Assembly: GCF_003148825.1 (NCBI RefSeq)
Contig: NZ_QGGZ01000015.1
Span: 1 to 64,000 of the forward strand
Direction of reading: 5' to 3'
Source: Streptomyces sp. CG 926
Lineage (GTDB): Bacteria > Actinomycetota > Actinomycetes > Streptomycetales > Streptomycetaceae
DNA: 64,000 bases
Part shown: piece by piece, positions 8,751-17,819 of the stretch
How the letters are laid out: the number at the start of each line of letters is the position of its first letter
Numbering within the stretch: the first letter of the stretch is position 1
The notes under the pieces: model-generated
Database searches by the model: none
Seen by the model: only the letters and a program-made list of their open reading frames with translations
Told to the model about the DNA's origin: nothing
Translations under genes and position numbers: made by a program

Positions 8751-8931
8751 TCCTGAGGACCGAACGGCGCCGTCGATGAGGTCGCCTTCCTGCGCATGGG
8801 CGACATGGCCCGCCCCGGCACCCGGCCCTTCGACTTCACCGGTCGACCACGGCGCGGCGGATACGCCGAGGGGGTGACTACCACCGATTCACCGCACCCC
8901 GGATACGTCTTTGCGGCGCAGGACCGCGCGT

Positions 8932-9192
8932 CTACCCGGAGCGGACCTTCGATAGGGCGTAGGCCGCGAGGGCAGCGGCGAGCAGCGCCCACACGAGCCC
9001 TTCGCCACCGGCGTGCAGCCACCCGACGAGGCCGAGGAGTCCAGCCGTCACCGCTCCGCAGCTCAGCGCGCGGGAGTCCTGGAAGAACGCCCATTCGCGG
9101 GACGCCGAGCCCGGGTGCCTGAGTTCGGTCACGGCCGTCTTGATGATCCAGGCCGCGAGGATCACCGCGACGGTCAACAGAGCCTGGCGCAT
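8932..9192 (-). CDS. Small membrane protein
   Basis: This 86-residue protein has an N-terminal hydrophobic segment (LLTVAVILAAWIIKTAV) and two more helices (AVTAGLLGLVGWLH and LVWALLAAALAAYAL). Family not recognised. It starts 12 bases after the stop of the truncated nhaA remnant, in the same direction, so it was probably the second gene of an operon whose first gene is now broken. Confidence 0.5.
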   Translation of the reverse strand: MRQALLTVAVILAAWIIKTAVTELRHPGSASREWAFFQDSRALSCGAVTAGLLGLVGWLHAGGEGLVWALLAAALAAYALSKVRSG

Positions 9193-9203
9193 GGGCGCTC
9201 CGA

Positions 9204-9413
9204 TCAGCGTTCCGCGGCGTTCGCCCGCCGGTAGATGTCGGGGATGCCGTCGGCGTCATCGTTCACAGTCTCTTCCTCGTACAGGCGCCTGTACACCTTG
9301 TCGCGGCGGAGCAGGAAGAGGGCGGCGAGGGCGGCGGCGGTGACCGAGTCGATGAGGACGGCGACCTTGATCTGCCCGGCGACGGCCTGACCGGGCGACG
9401 GTCGAAGGGCACG
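9204..9413 (-). pseudogene. NhaA Na+/H+ antiporter, C-terminal fragment
   Basis: The minus strand encodes QIKVAVLIDSVTAAALAALF, then a basic-acidic tail VYRRLYEEETVNDDADGIPD ending at TGA 9204. This fits the last membrane helix and tail of actinobacterial NhaA proteins. Nothing of the preceding eleven helices remains. The homology begins immediately next to the stop of the pucR-like gene at 9414, so a deletion or rearrangement joined the two. The fragment should be non-functional. Confidence 0.65.
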
Positions 9414-10553
9414 TCAGCCCGCTCGGAGTCCGACCGCCAGCGTCAGTTCGAGAACCCGGTGCGGCGCCCCGAGATCCGGAAACAGCTCCCGCAGCTGCGA
9501 CATCCGGTACCGGACGGTCTGGGGATGGACGAACAGCGCGGCCGCCACCTCGTCCCGCCTGCCCTGGTGCAGCAGCCACGCCCGCAAGGTCTCCTCGAGC
9601 CGCCGCGCGGTCGCGCCCGGCAAGGTCCCCAGCGGTGCGAGGGCTCGGGCACGCAGGTCGGCGAACGCGTCCGCATCGGCGCTCAGTACCAGCTCGGGCA
9701 GGTGGTCCTCGGTGTCGCGGATGTCGCAGGAGAGGGAGCGCGCGCGTACGGCTCGTGCGTACGAGGCGGACGCACGCGTCCACGGCCGGGCCGGGCCGAC
9801 CACGGCGGTGCGGTCGGGCAGCCGCCTCAGGAGATGTGCCCGGTCGGCGTCGGGGACGAGCAGCACGCCGGAGGCGTCCGGCAGATCGTCGAGGACCAGG
9901 GTGTTCGGGTCGAGCGTGCGGTAGGCCGGCCGGGCCTGGGCGGCGGGCAGCAGGACCGCGGTCAGCGAAACCGGCGGCTGCCACCCGGCCCGCCCGGCAG
10001 CGGCGAGGAGCACGTCCGGGCTCGCGCCGGAGAGGAGGTCACGGGCCAGTTGTTCCAGGTGGCGCTCGTGGGCCCGGCCACGCGCGGCCAGTTCGTCGGC
10101 GTGGCCCGCGGCGCTCGCGGCGGAGAGCTCGTCGATGTAGGCGAAGGTCAGCTCGGCGAACTTGGCGACCTGGGCGGCGGGCAGACCCGCGGGTACGGCA
10201 CCCGAGGCCAGGCCTCGCCAGGCGACGCGGGCGCCGACCCGGTAGGCGCTGAGCAGGGCGTCCATCGAACGGCCGTCGCGGACCTCGCCGCGGCCCAGCT
10301 CGTAGGCCGCCTCGCCGGCGTCGCCGCCCGTGGTGTTCCCGCTCGCGAGGTCGAGGTAGAGGCCCAGGGCGGTGCGGACGGCCCGGCGGATGGTGGCGCC
10401 CATGCGGCCCGAAAGTGCGTTGGCGTAGGGCGGCACCTCGTCGATGATCGCCTGGACCACCTCGTCCGCAGTGGTCCTCAGTACGGCCCGCAGCGCGGTG
10501 ACCGTCGTCTCATCCAGGACCAGTTCGCTGGCCCTCCGAGCTGCATGGCTCAA
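9414..10553 (-). CDS. PucR/CdaR-type transcriptional regulator
   Basis: The protein has 379 residues. The C-terminal PucR helix-turn-helix domain is clear: RLEETLRAWLLHQGRRDEVA, then ALFVHPQTVRYRMSQLREL. The N-terminal half (ELVLDETTVTALRAVLRTT ... SGRMGATIRRAVRTAL) is the sensor region common in Streptomyces PucR proteins. The start is TTG 10553, supported by AAGGA 8 bases upstream; no ATG or GTG is in frame nearby. It is divergent from the reductase-desaturase operon and is the likely regulator of lipid desaturation. The effector is unknown. Confidence 0.85.
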   Translation of the reverse strand: MSHAARRASELVLDETTVTALRAVLRTTADEVVQAIIDEVPPYANALSGRMGATIRRAVRTALGLYLDLASGNTTGGDAGEAAYELGRGEVRDGRSMDALLSAYRVGARVAWRGLASGAVPAGLPAAQVAKFAELTFAYIDELSAASAAGHADELAARGRAHERHLEQLARDLLSGASPDVLLAAAGRAGWQPPVSLTAVLLPAAQARPAYRTLDPNTLVLDDLPDASGVLLVPDADRAHLLRRLPDRTAVVGPARPWTRASASYARAVRARSLSCDIRDTEDHLPELVLSADADAFADLRARALAPLGTLPGATARRLEETLRAWLLHQGRRDEVAAALFVHPQTVRYRMSQLRELFPDLGAPHRVLELTLAVGLRAG

Positions 10554-10639
10554 TTTTTGTTCCTTGCGAACAATTCAACCGATCAGATTCACGTCCTACG
10601 GACAGGACTCTATCCCCTGAAGCACATCAAGCTGGGGGC

Positions 10640-11695
10640 ATGACGAGTGCAGCCCTCCGCAGTAGGGCGTGGAAACTGCTGGAGATGGTCACGACGCCGG
10701 TGCTGCCGTCGGACTACCTCGACCTGGTCAGCCCGCTGCGTGCGGGCGGCGACCTGCGGGGGCGCATCGAGGCCGTGCACCCCGAGACGGGTGACGCCGC
10801 GACCATCGTGATCAGGCCGGGACGGGGCTGGCGCGGCCACACGGCCGGTCAGTACGTGCGGATCGGGGTCGACGTCGACGGGGTGCGCCTGTGGCGTGCC
10901 TACTCGGTCACCTCGCCGACGAACCGCAGCGACGGCCGGATCACGATCACCGTGAAGGCCATCCCGGACGGCAAGGTCAGCAACCACCTGGTCCGCAGGG
11001 TGCAACCGGGCACGCTGATCCAGCTCGACCAGGCGACCGGTGACTTCGTGCTGCCGGAGGCCAAGCCCGCCAAGGTGCTCTACCTGACGGCCGGCAGCGG
11101 CATCACGCCGGCGATGGGCATGCTGCGCGACACCGAGTTCGACGACGTCGTCATGGTCCACTCCGCACCGAAGCCGCACGACGTGATCTTCCGCACCGAC
11201 CTGCACGACCTGGTCGCGGACAAGAAGCTGCGCCTCACCGAGCTGCACACCGACACGGACGGCATGCTCGACATCGCCCGCCTGGGCGAACTCGTCCCCG
11301 ACTGGGCCGAGCGCGAGACCTGGGCGTGCGGACCCGCGGGCCTGCTCGACGCCGCCGAGGCCCACTGGACCGAGCACGGCGTCCCGGAGCGCCTGCACAC
11401 CGAACGCTTCCGCCCCACCGTCGTCGTCACCGGAGACGGTGGCCAGGTCACGTTCGTCGCCACCGACAAGACCGTCGAGGCGGACGGCGCCACGCCGCTG
11501 CTGGACGTCGGCGAGGAGGCCGGCGTACTCATGCCGTCCGGGTGCCGCATGGGCATCTGCTTCGGCTGCGTCACGCCGCTCACGGCCGGCGCCGTCCGCG
11601 ACCTGCGCACCGGCGAGATCACCGAGGCCGGACCGGACGTCCTCATCCAGACCTGCGTGTCCGCCGCGGCGGGCCCCTGCGACATCGAACGGTAG
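10640..11695 (+). CDS. Ferredoxin reductase with 2Fe-2S domain, partner of the desaturase
   Basis: This is a 351-residue electron-transfer flavoprotein. It has an FAD-binding barrel with RAYSV and a GTLIQLDQATGDF segment, an NAD(P)-binding domain with YLTAGSGITP and WACGPAGLL, and a C-terminal plant-type 2Fe-2S domain with Cys302, Cys307, Cys310 (CRMGICFGC) and Cys339. This is the layout of mycobacterial Rv3230c, which passes electrons from NADPH to the stearoyl desaturase DesA3. The desaturase gene follows after 7 bases, so the two form an operon. The PucR regulator lies divergently upstream. Confidence 0.92.
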   Translation: MTSAALRSRAWKLLEMVTTPVLPSDYLDLVSPLRAGGDLRGRIEAVHPETGDAATIVIRPGRGWRGHTAGQYVRIGVDVDGVRLWRAYSVTSPTNRSDGRITITVKAIPDGKVSNHLVRRVQPGTLIQLDQATGDFVLPEAKPAKVLYLTAGSGITPAMGMLRDTEFDDVVMVHSAPKPHDVIFRTDLHDLVADKKLRLTELHTDTDGMLDIARLGELVPDWAERETWACGPAGLLDAAEAHWTEHGVPERLHTERFRPTVVVTGDGGQVTFVATDKTVEADGATPLLDVGEEAGVLMPSGCRMGICFGCVTPLTAGAVRDLRTGEITEAGPDVLIQTCVSAAAGPCDIER

Positions 11696-11702
11696 GAGCA
11701 CC

Positions 11703-12821
11703 TTGACCGCCATCGACCCCACCGCCCACCTCACCGCGGAGCAGATCGAGGAGCTCGGGCGCGAGCTGGACGCGATCCGCGACGAGGTGATCGCCGGCCG
11801 CGGAGAGAAGGACGCCGCCTACATCCGCAAGGTCATCAAGGCGCAGCGCACGCTCGAGCTGGTCAGCAGGGGAGTCCTGCTGTTCTCGATCTTCCCGCCC
11901 GCGTGGCTCATCGGAACCGCCGGGCTGTCCGTGGCCAAGATCATGGACAACATGGAGATCGGCCACAACATCTTGCACGGCCAGTGGGACTGGATGCGCG
12001 ACCCGAAGATCCACTCCACCACTTGGGACTGGGACCACGTCTCGCCCGCCGACCAGTGGAAGCACTCGCACAACCAGCTGCACCACACCTACACCAACGT
12101 GATCGGCAAGGACAACGACCTCGGCTACGGCATCATGCGCGTCGACGAGGACCAGAAGTGGCACCCGTTCCACCTCGGCCAGCCGCTGTGGAACTTCCTC
12201 AACGCCTGCTTCTTCGAGTACGGCATCGCCGCCTACGACCTGGAACTCGGCAAGAACCTGCACAAGCGCCGCCGCAAGAACCCGGAGTTCCGCGCGCGGG
12301 CCAGGGCCGTGGGCCGCAAGATCCGCAAGCAGGTGCTCAAGGACTACGTGATCCACCCGCTCCTCTCGGGCCCGTCGTTCCTGACCACGCTCGCCGCCAC
12401 CTTCACCGCGAACCTGGTCCGCAACCTCTGGACCCACTCGGTGATCATGTGCGGGCACTTCCCCGAGGGCGTGCAGGTCTTCGAACGCCGGTCGATCAAG
12501 GGCGAGACGCGCGGCCAGTGGTACCTGCGCCAGATGATGGGCTCGGCGAACATCAGCGGCAGCAAGGCCATGCACTTCATGACCGGCAACCTGTCGCACC
12601 AGATCGAGCACCACCTGTTCCCGGACCTGCCGAGCAACCGGTATGCCGAGGTCGCGGTGAAGGTGCGCGCCCTGTTCGAGAAGTACGAGCTGGATTACGT
12701 CACCGGGCCGCTGCCCAAGCAGGTGTACTCGGCGTGGCACAAGGTCTTCCGGCTCTCGCTGCCGAACAAGAAGCCCAAGGTCACGACACCGGACCGCGAG
12801 CGGGAGCTCGCCGCGGCCTGA
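11703..12821 (+). CDS. Membrane acyl-CoA/acyl-lipid desaturase, DesA3-like
   Basis: The protein has 372 residues. The three histidine boxes of a di-iron membrane desaturase are present: His88 and His92 in GHNILHGQ; His121, His123, His127 and His128 in HSHNQLHHT; and His303 and His304 in QIEHHLFP. Hydrophobic stretches near residues 55-85 and 225-250 would cross the membrane. It should introduce a double bond into acyl chains and so tune membrane fluidity. The TTG start at 11703 has TAGGAG 4 bases upstream and follows the reductase gene almost directly. A long upstream open frame only overlaps the reductase and is not used. Confidence 0.92.
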   Translation: MTAIDPTAHLTAEQIEELGRELDAIRDEVIAGRGEKDAAYIRKVIKAQRTLELVSRGVLLFSIFPPAWLIGTAGLSVAKIMDNMEIGHNILHGQWDWMRDPKIHSTTWDWDHVSPADQWKHSHNQLHHTYTNVIGKDNDLGYGIMRVDEDQKWHPFHLGQPLWNFLNACFFEYGIAAYDLELGKNLHKRRRKNPEFRARARAVGRKIRKQVLKDYVIHPLLSGPSFLTTLAATFTANLVRNLWTHSVIMCGHFPEGVQVFERRSIKGETRGQWYLRQMMGSANISGSKAMHFMTGNLSHQIEHHLFPDLPSNRYAEVAVKVRALFEKYELDYVTGPLPKQVYSAWHKVFRLSLPNKKPKVTTPDRERELAAA

Positions 12822-12823
12822 TT

Positions 12824-12841
12824 CCCGGTCCCGGGACCGGG
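12824..12841 (+). terminator. Palindromic terminator after the desaturase
   Basis: CCCGGTCCCGGGACCGGG is a perfect 18-base palindrome 2 bases after the stop codon. Confidence 0.6.
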
Positions 12842-12895
12842 CCGCCGGACGGCTGTCGGCCCACACGTGAGGGCGGGGCACCGGCGGGTGGGTGC

Positions 12896-13564
12896 TCAGG
12901 CGCGAATGATCTTGGGGAAGGCCTTGCCGGTGTCGACGTAGTACTTGCGGACCAGCGGGCCGAAGCCCCCTTCCGAGCTGCCGAGGATCATCGATTTGAT
13001 GACCTCCAGGCTCTTCGTGGCGGTGAAGTCCTGCGGCTTCGTCTCGGGGTCGCCGGTGACCAACGCCTTCCACGCCGCCCGAGACTCCGTAGTGGCGCTG
13101 ACGTCCGGGTCGAAGCCCAGGTAGTAGCCGCGTCCTTCGGACTCCTGCCCGACGGCCAGGAAGACGATCACATGGAATCCGGCGTTGCGCTCGTTGTTGA
13201 ACTTGCTCTGCGCCCCGCCCACGTGTCCGGTCGAACCGTTGACGTACACGGCGCGCTCGGCCTTCACGGCCTTGTCGATGGCGGTCCACTTGGCCGGGAC
13301 GCCGATCGCCACAGACAGGTCGCTGGGCTCGTACAGCCCGCCCTCCCCGGGGCTCAGCAGACCGCCGATCCTCTTGGCGCGCACCTGGCAGTCGCTGTCC
13401 GACATTTTCGCGAACGTGGAATCGACCGGCATCTGCAGCCAGCACTTGAGGCGTTCGAGGGCGGTGCCCGTCGTCGCGTCCACCGCCGTCGAGATGCGCT
13501 CCCTGATGTTCTTGACCGTCGGTGCGGTCTCGTCGTCGGCTTGGACGTACGCCTGCTCGATCAT
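12896..13564 (-). CDS. Hypothetical protein, possibly papain-like
   Basis: This is a 222-residue soluble protein without signal peptide or membrane segment, starting at ATG 13564. I do not recognise the family with confidence. The arrangement Cys in LERLKCWLQ (about residue 41), His in NAGFHVIVFLAVG (about 138) and Asp in YYLGFDPDVSA (about 155) is in the order of a papain-like Cys-His-Asp triad. The late His-strand-FDP pattern resembles YopT/AvrPphB-type peptidases. This is a pattern guess only. It is transcribed convergently with the desaturase and divergently from the cyclophilin gene. Confidence 0.5.
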   Translation of the reverse strand: MIEQAYVQADDETAPTVKNIRERISTAVDATTGTALERLKCWLQMPVDSTFAKMSDSDCQVRAKRIGGLLSPGEGGLYEPSDLSVAIGVPAKWTAIDKAVKAERAVYVNGSTGHVGGAQSKFNNERNAGFHVIVFLAVGQESEGRGYYLGFDPDVSATTESRAAWKALVTGDPETKPQDFTATKSLEVIKSMILGSSEGGFGPLVRKYYVDTGKAFPKIIRA

Positions 13565-13781
13565 GAACCAACCCCCCACATTCGGGCTCCCCTTGGCTTC
13601 ACTATGACGCACGGAGCGTGCTCGCGATAGAGCGGAGAGTGAAGACCCGGGGCCGGGTGGCGCCCCGCCGTGTGACCGGGATGTGGCCACTGATCGGCCG
13701 GAAGTCCCACTCCCGCCGACCACGCCACGCCCTAGACTGCGACCGCTTCAAAACCTGGCGATCATCGGGAGGGCGTGCAGG

Positions 13782-14507
13782 ATGAAACGAGCACTGATCA
13801 GCGCATTCGCGGCCGTGGCGTTAGTCGTGTCCGGGGGGAGTGTCGCCACCGCCTCCGACGGCGCTCCGCCGCGGACCACGCACGGCCCTTGCCAGTACAC
13901 ACAGACCCCGGACGAGCCGCCGGCGCGCCGGGTTCCGCTGCCGCCCGATCCGCGGCGCACCCCCGCTCGGGGCACGGTCGACATGGCTGTTCCGACCAGC
14001 CAGGGCCCTCTCCCGCTGCACTTGGACCGGGCCAAGGCGCCGTGCACGGTCCAGAGTTTCCTGCACCTGGCACGGCACGGGTTCTACGACCGCACGGTGT
14101 GCCACCGTCTGACGGCGTATCCGACGCTGCAGGTCCTGCAGTGCGGTGACCCGACCGGTACCGGGGAGGGCGGGCCCGGGTACAAGTACAAGGACGAGCT
14201 GCCGGTGGACCTGCCGCCGGCACCGACCGATCCGACCGGCGCGCGCCGCCTCTACGGGCGCGGCCTGCTGGCGATGGCCAACGCCGGTCCGGACACGAAC
14301 GGTTCACAGTTCTTCGTCGTCTACGGCGACTCCGCACTGCGACCGAACTACACGGTGTTCGGCACGGTGGGCGCCGACGGTCTGACGACACTCGACAAGG
14401 TCGCCGCCGGCGGCATCGAGCCGACCGCCGAGGAGCCGGCGCCCGTCGACGGCACCCCCGTGCTGCGGACCGAGCTGCGCCGCGTCCGGCAGTCCTGCGA
14501 GCACTGA
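13782..14507 (+). CDS. Secreted peptidyl-prolyl cis-trans isomerase, cyclophilin type
   Basis: The protein has 241 residues. A signal peptide (MKRALISAFAAVALVVSGG, then cleavage near ATAS) leads into a proline-rich linker and a cyclophilin domain. Recognisable parts are APCTVQSFLHLARHGFYD, CHRLTAYP, GLLAMANAGPDTNGSQFFV and NYTVFG. The catalytic arginine region reads VCHRLT, as in bacterial cyclophilins. It should fold exported proteins outside the membrane. ATG 13782 has GGGAGGG 8 bases upstream. It stands alone. Two cysteines near the N-terminus and one near the C-terminus could form a disulfide. Confidence 0.88.
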   Translation: MKRALISAFAAVALVVSGGSVATASDGAPPRTTHGPCQYTQTPDEPPARRVPLPPDPRRTPARGTVDMAVPTSQGPLPLHLDRAKAPCTVQSFLHLARHGFYDRTVCHRLTAYPTLQVLQCGDPTGTGEGGPGYKYKDELPVDLPPAPTDPTGARRLYGRGLLAMANAGPDTNGSQFFVVYGDSALRPNYTVFGTVGADGLTTLDKVAAGGIEPTAEEPAPVDGTPVLRTELRRVRQSCEH

Positions 14508-14916
14508 CGCACCGCGACATGGCCAGGTCATCGACGAGCGTGCCCGGCGCCGGTGGTCGCCCCGGGCGGACCGTGCCGGCCGGGTGAAGCGTCCGGGTGC
14601 GGAAGCGGCGGGATCCGGACTTCGTGCCCGGCCTGCGCGAAGCGCCTACAGCCCAACCTCTGGACTCCGTACGGCGCGGCCCGCGGCCATCGCACCCATG
14701 GTCCGGTCCCGGTTCCACGCCGGGGCCGGACTCCGTGACCGCGCAGCCGTGGCCGCGGGGCATCAGCAAGGGTGGGCCCACCGTCGAGGTGCGGGCCACC
14801 TGCGCACCCCACACCCCCCGAATCAGGGGGTGTGCGCCGGCCTGCTGATCATGTAGCCACGGCTGCTTGGACCTGCCATGGCATGAGGATCCGGGGTGCG
14901 GGCAGGAGATCCTCCT
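14508..14916. other. 409-base gap without a convincing gene
   Basis: Open frames here are short and overlap each other without coding signal. The only clear structure is a hairpin at 14810-14834 (CACACCCCC / GGGGGTGTG with a 7-base loop), a plausible terminator. The last 40 bases carry the ribosome site of the next gene. Confidence 0.5.
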
Positions 14917-15333
14917 ATGGAGGACCTGCCCGCAGCCGACAACACCCCCGGGTTCGGCCGCCCACCCACCGGTGGCCGGCCGATCGACGCCTCGGCGGCC
15001 GGGGCCCGCCGCCGCGTCGGGGAGCTTCTTCTGCGCGTCGGTGTCAGCCTCGACAGCGTCATCGCAGCAGACGCACTCATCGTCACCACGGAACTCATCA
15101 CCAACGCGATCCGACACGGCGGCGGCCTGACCCTGTTCCTCCCGGCCGTCACGGACAACGCGTTACACCTGTCCGTCGGCGACGCCAGCCCGCGTGCCCC
15201 CTTCGTTCGCCCCCACAGCCCCGACCTGCCCGGCGGCCATGGCTGGCCTCTCATCCAGCGCCTGAGCGAACACATCAGCATCACCCCGCGTCCCGACGGA
15301 AAGATCATCGAGGCCGTCGTGCGCCTGAGCTGA
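14917..15333 (+). CDS. RsbW/SpoIIAB-like ATP-binding regulatory protein
   Basis: This 138-residue protein has an HATPase_c fold. The N box is VTTELITNAIRHGG and the G box is PGGHGWPLIQRLS, and the chain ends shortly after IIEAVVRLS. Such proteins are serine kinases of anti-sigma-factor antagonists or plain switch ATPases in Streptomyces. The start at ATG 14917 is set by AGGAG 8 bases upstream. The next gene, in the same direction after 115 bases, encodes a SpoIIE-type phosphatase, the usual opposing activity, so the two may form one partner-switching unit. Confidence 0.85.
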   Translation: MEDLPAADNTPGFGRPPTGGRPIDASAAGARRRVGELLLRVGVSLDSVIAADALIVTTELITNAIRHGGGLTLFLPAVTDNALHLSVGDASPRAPFVRPHSPDLPGGHGWPLIQRLSEHISITPRPDGKIIEAVVRLS

Positions 15334-15448
15334 TCCACACGCCACTCACGCCCCTGGGACGCCCCTGGGACGCCTCTGCGGCGCTGGACGGGTGCGGATG
15401 ATCGCGTGATTTTGCGGGCAGGTGTTCCGGTGACCCTGGGAGGTAAAT

Positions 15449-16624
15449 GTGGCGCGCGAGCGGCTCGGACTGGCTGACGTACTGGCGGCGGCGGATGCTG
15501 CCGCCCCGGTGGATTCTCTCGATGTCGTGGCGCGGAACCTACGCGACCGGTTCGCGGCGAAGTATGTGTCCTTCCTCTTCGTCGATGTCGTCGGACGTCG
15601 TCTGCTGCGGGTCAACGACACCGGGGCCACGTCCACCCATGATCGCCTCGAACACGTCCCGCTCGCCCGCAGCAGCGCCTACGACGAGGTCCTACGTACC
15701 CAAAGACCTGTCCTCGCGGCTGCCGATGTCGGCCATGGGCAGCGGGTGTTGGCCCCTGTCACCAACCGCGGTGACACCATCGGCGTCCTGGAACTCTTCC
15801 TCGAAGGTGTCACTCCGGACGTACTTTCACAGGTCGAGGAAGCCGCGCACGCGCTGGCGTACATCATCGTCACCGACCGCCGCTTCACCGACCTCTACCA
15901 CTGGGGCAACCGCACCACCGCGGTCAGCCTGGCGGCGGAGATCCAGCGCCAGCTCCTCCCCTCCGCCTCTTCCTGCGAAGCCCCCCAGTTCAGCCTTGCC
16001 GGAGCTCTGGTCCCCGCCTCCGACATCGCCGGAGACACCTACGACTACAGCCTCGACCACGACACACTGCACCTGTCCATCACCGACGCCATGGGCCACG
16101 ACGTCAACGCCTCGCTCATGGCCACCCTCCTGGTCAACGCCTCCCGCGGCGCCCGCCGCGCCGGCGAAGACCTCGCCGAGCAGGCCCGCCGAACCCACCA
16201 GGCCCTCCTCGACCACGGCCCGAGCACCTTCGCCACCGGCCAGCTCCTGCGCATCACCCTCGACGGTTGCAGCGCCCAGCTCGTCAATGCCGGCCACCCC
16301 CGGCCCCTGCTCCTGCGCGGCGGCGCCGTCGAGGAACTGCGACTGGCGGTGGACATGCCCTTCGGCTTCAGCCGGCAAGGCGCCTACCGGATCCAACATC
16401 TCGACCTGCGCCCCGGCGACCGACTTCTGCTCCACACCGACGGCATGCAGGATCGCGAAGCCGAAGAGGTCGATCTCCCGGGCCTCCTGCGCAAGACCGC
16501 CGCCGAGCACCCGCGCGAGGTCGTCCGCACCCTGGTCGCAGCGGTCAGCGACGCCTACCAGGGCCGTCCGCCACGGGACGACGCCACAGTCCTGTGCCTG
16601 GACTGGCACGGCCCCCAGGCCTGA
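15449..16624 (+). CDS. GAF-domain PP2C (SpoIIE/RsbU-type) serine phosphatase
   Basis: The protein has 391 residues. The N-terminal part (residues about 1-145, VARNLRDRFAAKYVSFLF to EEAAHALAYI) is a GAF-like sensor. The C-terminal part is a PP2C phosphatase: EIQRQLLPS, then ASDIAGDTYDYS (the first metal aspartate), ITDAMGHDVNASLMA, LVNAGHPRPLLL, LLLHTDGMQDRE and RDDATVLCLD. It would dephosphorylate an anti-anti-sigma factor. GTG 15449 follows GGGAGGTAA; an overlapping ATG two bases earlier is in another frame. It lies downstream of the ATPase gene, so together they suggest stress or development signalling. Confidence 0.9.
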   Translation: MARERLGLADVLAAADAAAPVDSLDVVARNLRDRFAAKYVSFLFVDVVGRRLLRVNDTGATSTHDRLEHVPLARSSAYDEVLRTQRPVLAAADVGHGQRVLAPVTNRGDTIGVLELFLEGVTPDVLSQVEEAAHALAYIIVTDRRFTDLYHWGNRTTAVSLAAEIQRQLLPSASSCEAPQFSLAGALVPASDIAGDTYDYSLDHDTLHLSITDAMGHDVNASLMATLLVNASRGARRAGEDLAEQARRTHQALLDHGPSTFATGQLLRITLDGCSAQLVNAGHPRPLLLRGGAVEELRLAVDMPFGFSRQGAYRIQHLDLRPGDRLLLHTDGMQDREAEEVDLPGLLRKTAAEHPREVVRTLVAAVSDAYQGRPPRDDATVLCLDWHGPQA

Positions 16625-16725
16625 ACGCCCGACACGGGACGTACGGAGGCGTACGACGGCGTGACGTCACCCGGGCCGGCAGCGCCCGCGTGTGCGGGAG
16701 GCCGAGAACGGGTCCGAGTCCGATC

Positions 16726-17619
16726 TCACCGACCTTCGACCGGGCCGGCCGCCGGGGTCGTATGGCGGCGCGCGGTGACCGAATACGCGGCGAGCGCGCG
16801 GTTGCCGCGCGGCTTGGCAACGGCCCGGAGAACGTCGGCCTGGCTCAGGACGAGCTGTCGCACCGGCTCGGGCAGCGCGGCCAGAGGCTGATGGCTTCCG
16901 ATCAGATCGAGGCAAGCAGCGATTTCCCAGTCGCCGTCCTGAAGTTCTCCGGTATCGACCGGCTCGCCGGCGTCGGCCGTCCAGCCGGCCTCGGCCAGGA
17001 GCCGCAGCAGGCTCTCACGGGAGAAAGGCGTGCGGACGTTGCCCTGGCCACGCGACCCTGCCGCCTCGATCTGTCCCTGGATCAGTACGGCGAGCAGGTG
17101 CGCCAGCTGGTCGTCCGAGGCAGGCGTCAAGTCCCATTCGGTGAAACAGAGTCGCCGCGCCCACGGCCGTACCCGGGCCAGTGTGTCCCGCAGTTGGCCG
17201 AGCGATGCGAAGTACCAGGAGCAATGTGCGAGCACCACATGGTCGAAGGTGCTTTCCGGGAAGTCGACCGACGGGTCGAGGACGTCGGTGCCGAAGCGGA
17301 AGTCGATGCGGGCCCCGAGCGGGCCCGCCGCGAGCCGGGCTGCCGATTCTCCGATCGTGACCGGCGCCCCGTAGGAGGGTGCGGCCACGTCGACGGCCAC
17401 CACGTGCCCTTCGGGCCCGACCGCCTCTGCGAGGACGGCGGTCATGTCGCCCTGACCGCAGCCCAGTTCGAGGACGGTCGAGCCCGGTGCGATGTGCCAG
17501 CCGGCCACGAGCGCGGCGCGGTGGCGAGTCTGGGACAGCTGGACGTCCGGGCTGTGATCGGCGGCCGCCATGCCGGCCGCGAGCGAGGGGGCCTTGGTGA
17601 GGAGATCGGAGTGATTCAC
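16726..17619 (-). CDS. Class I SAM-dependent methyltransferase
   Basis: This 297-residue enzyme has SAM motif I STVLELGCGQGDM near residue 50, an acidic residue ending strand 2 (HVVAVDVAAPSY) and motif IV FDHVVLAHCSWYF. It is the full length of a small-molecule methyltransferase of the type found in antibiotic clusters, but substrate cannot be assigned. The start is GTG 17619. It stands alone, convergent with the phosphatase and divergent from the next gene. Confidence 0.82.
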   Translation of the reverse strand: MNHSDLLTKAPSLAAGMAAADHSPDVQLSQTRHRAALVAGWHIAPGSTVLELGCGQGDMTAVLAEAVGPEGHVVAVDVAAPSYGAPVTIGESAARLAAGPLGARIDFRFGTDVLDPSVDFPESTFDHVVLAHCSWYFASLGQLRDTLARVRPWARRLCFTEWDLTPASDDQLAHLLAVLIQGQIEAAGSRGQGNVRTPFSRESLLRLLAEAGWTADAGEPVDTGELQDGDWEIAACLDLIGSHQPLAALPEPVRQLVLSQADVLRAVAKPRGNRALAAYSVTARRHTTPAAGPVEGR

Positions 17620-17819
17620 AGAATCCTTGCTGATATCGATGGGTCGGTGCGGGGGAGGGTACGAGACGCGCGGGCAGCGACGCCTCCGATTTTCCGGACT
17701 TCACCGGCACGACGGCGGCCCACACCCGAGGACCCGGCCGTCCGCGTGTGGGCGACCGCTGTGGCACCGGCCGGGGCCCGCGGAGTCGTCCGCGGGAGCG
17801 TGTCGTACCCTCCGCTGTC

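Noticed and set aside
14528..14856. Several 60-95 codon frames after the cyclophilin gene
   Set aside because: They overlap each other in all frames with no coding signal. A terminator-like hairpin occupies the end.
15447..16664. ATG-initiated frame overlapping the PP2C gene
   Set aside because: It starts two bases before the real GTG and gives an Arg/Ser/Pro-rich shadow translation.
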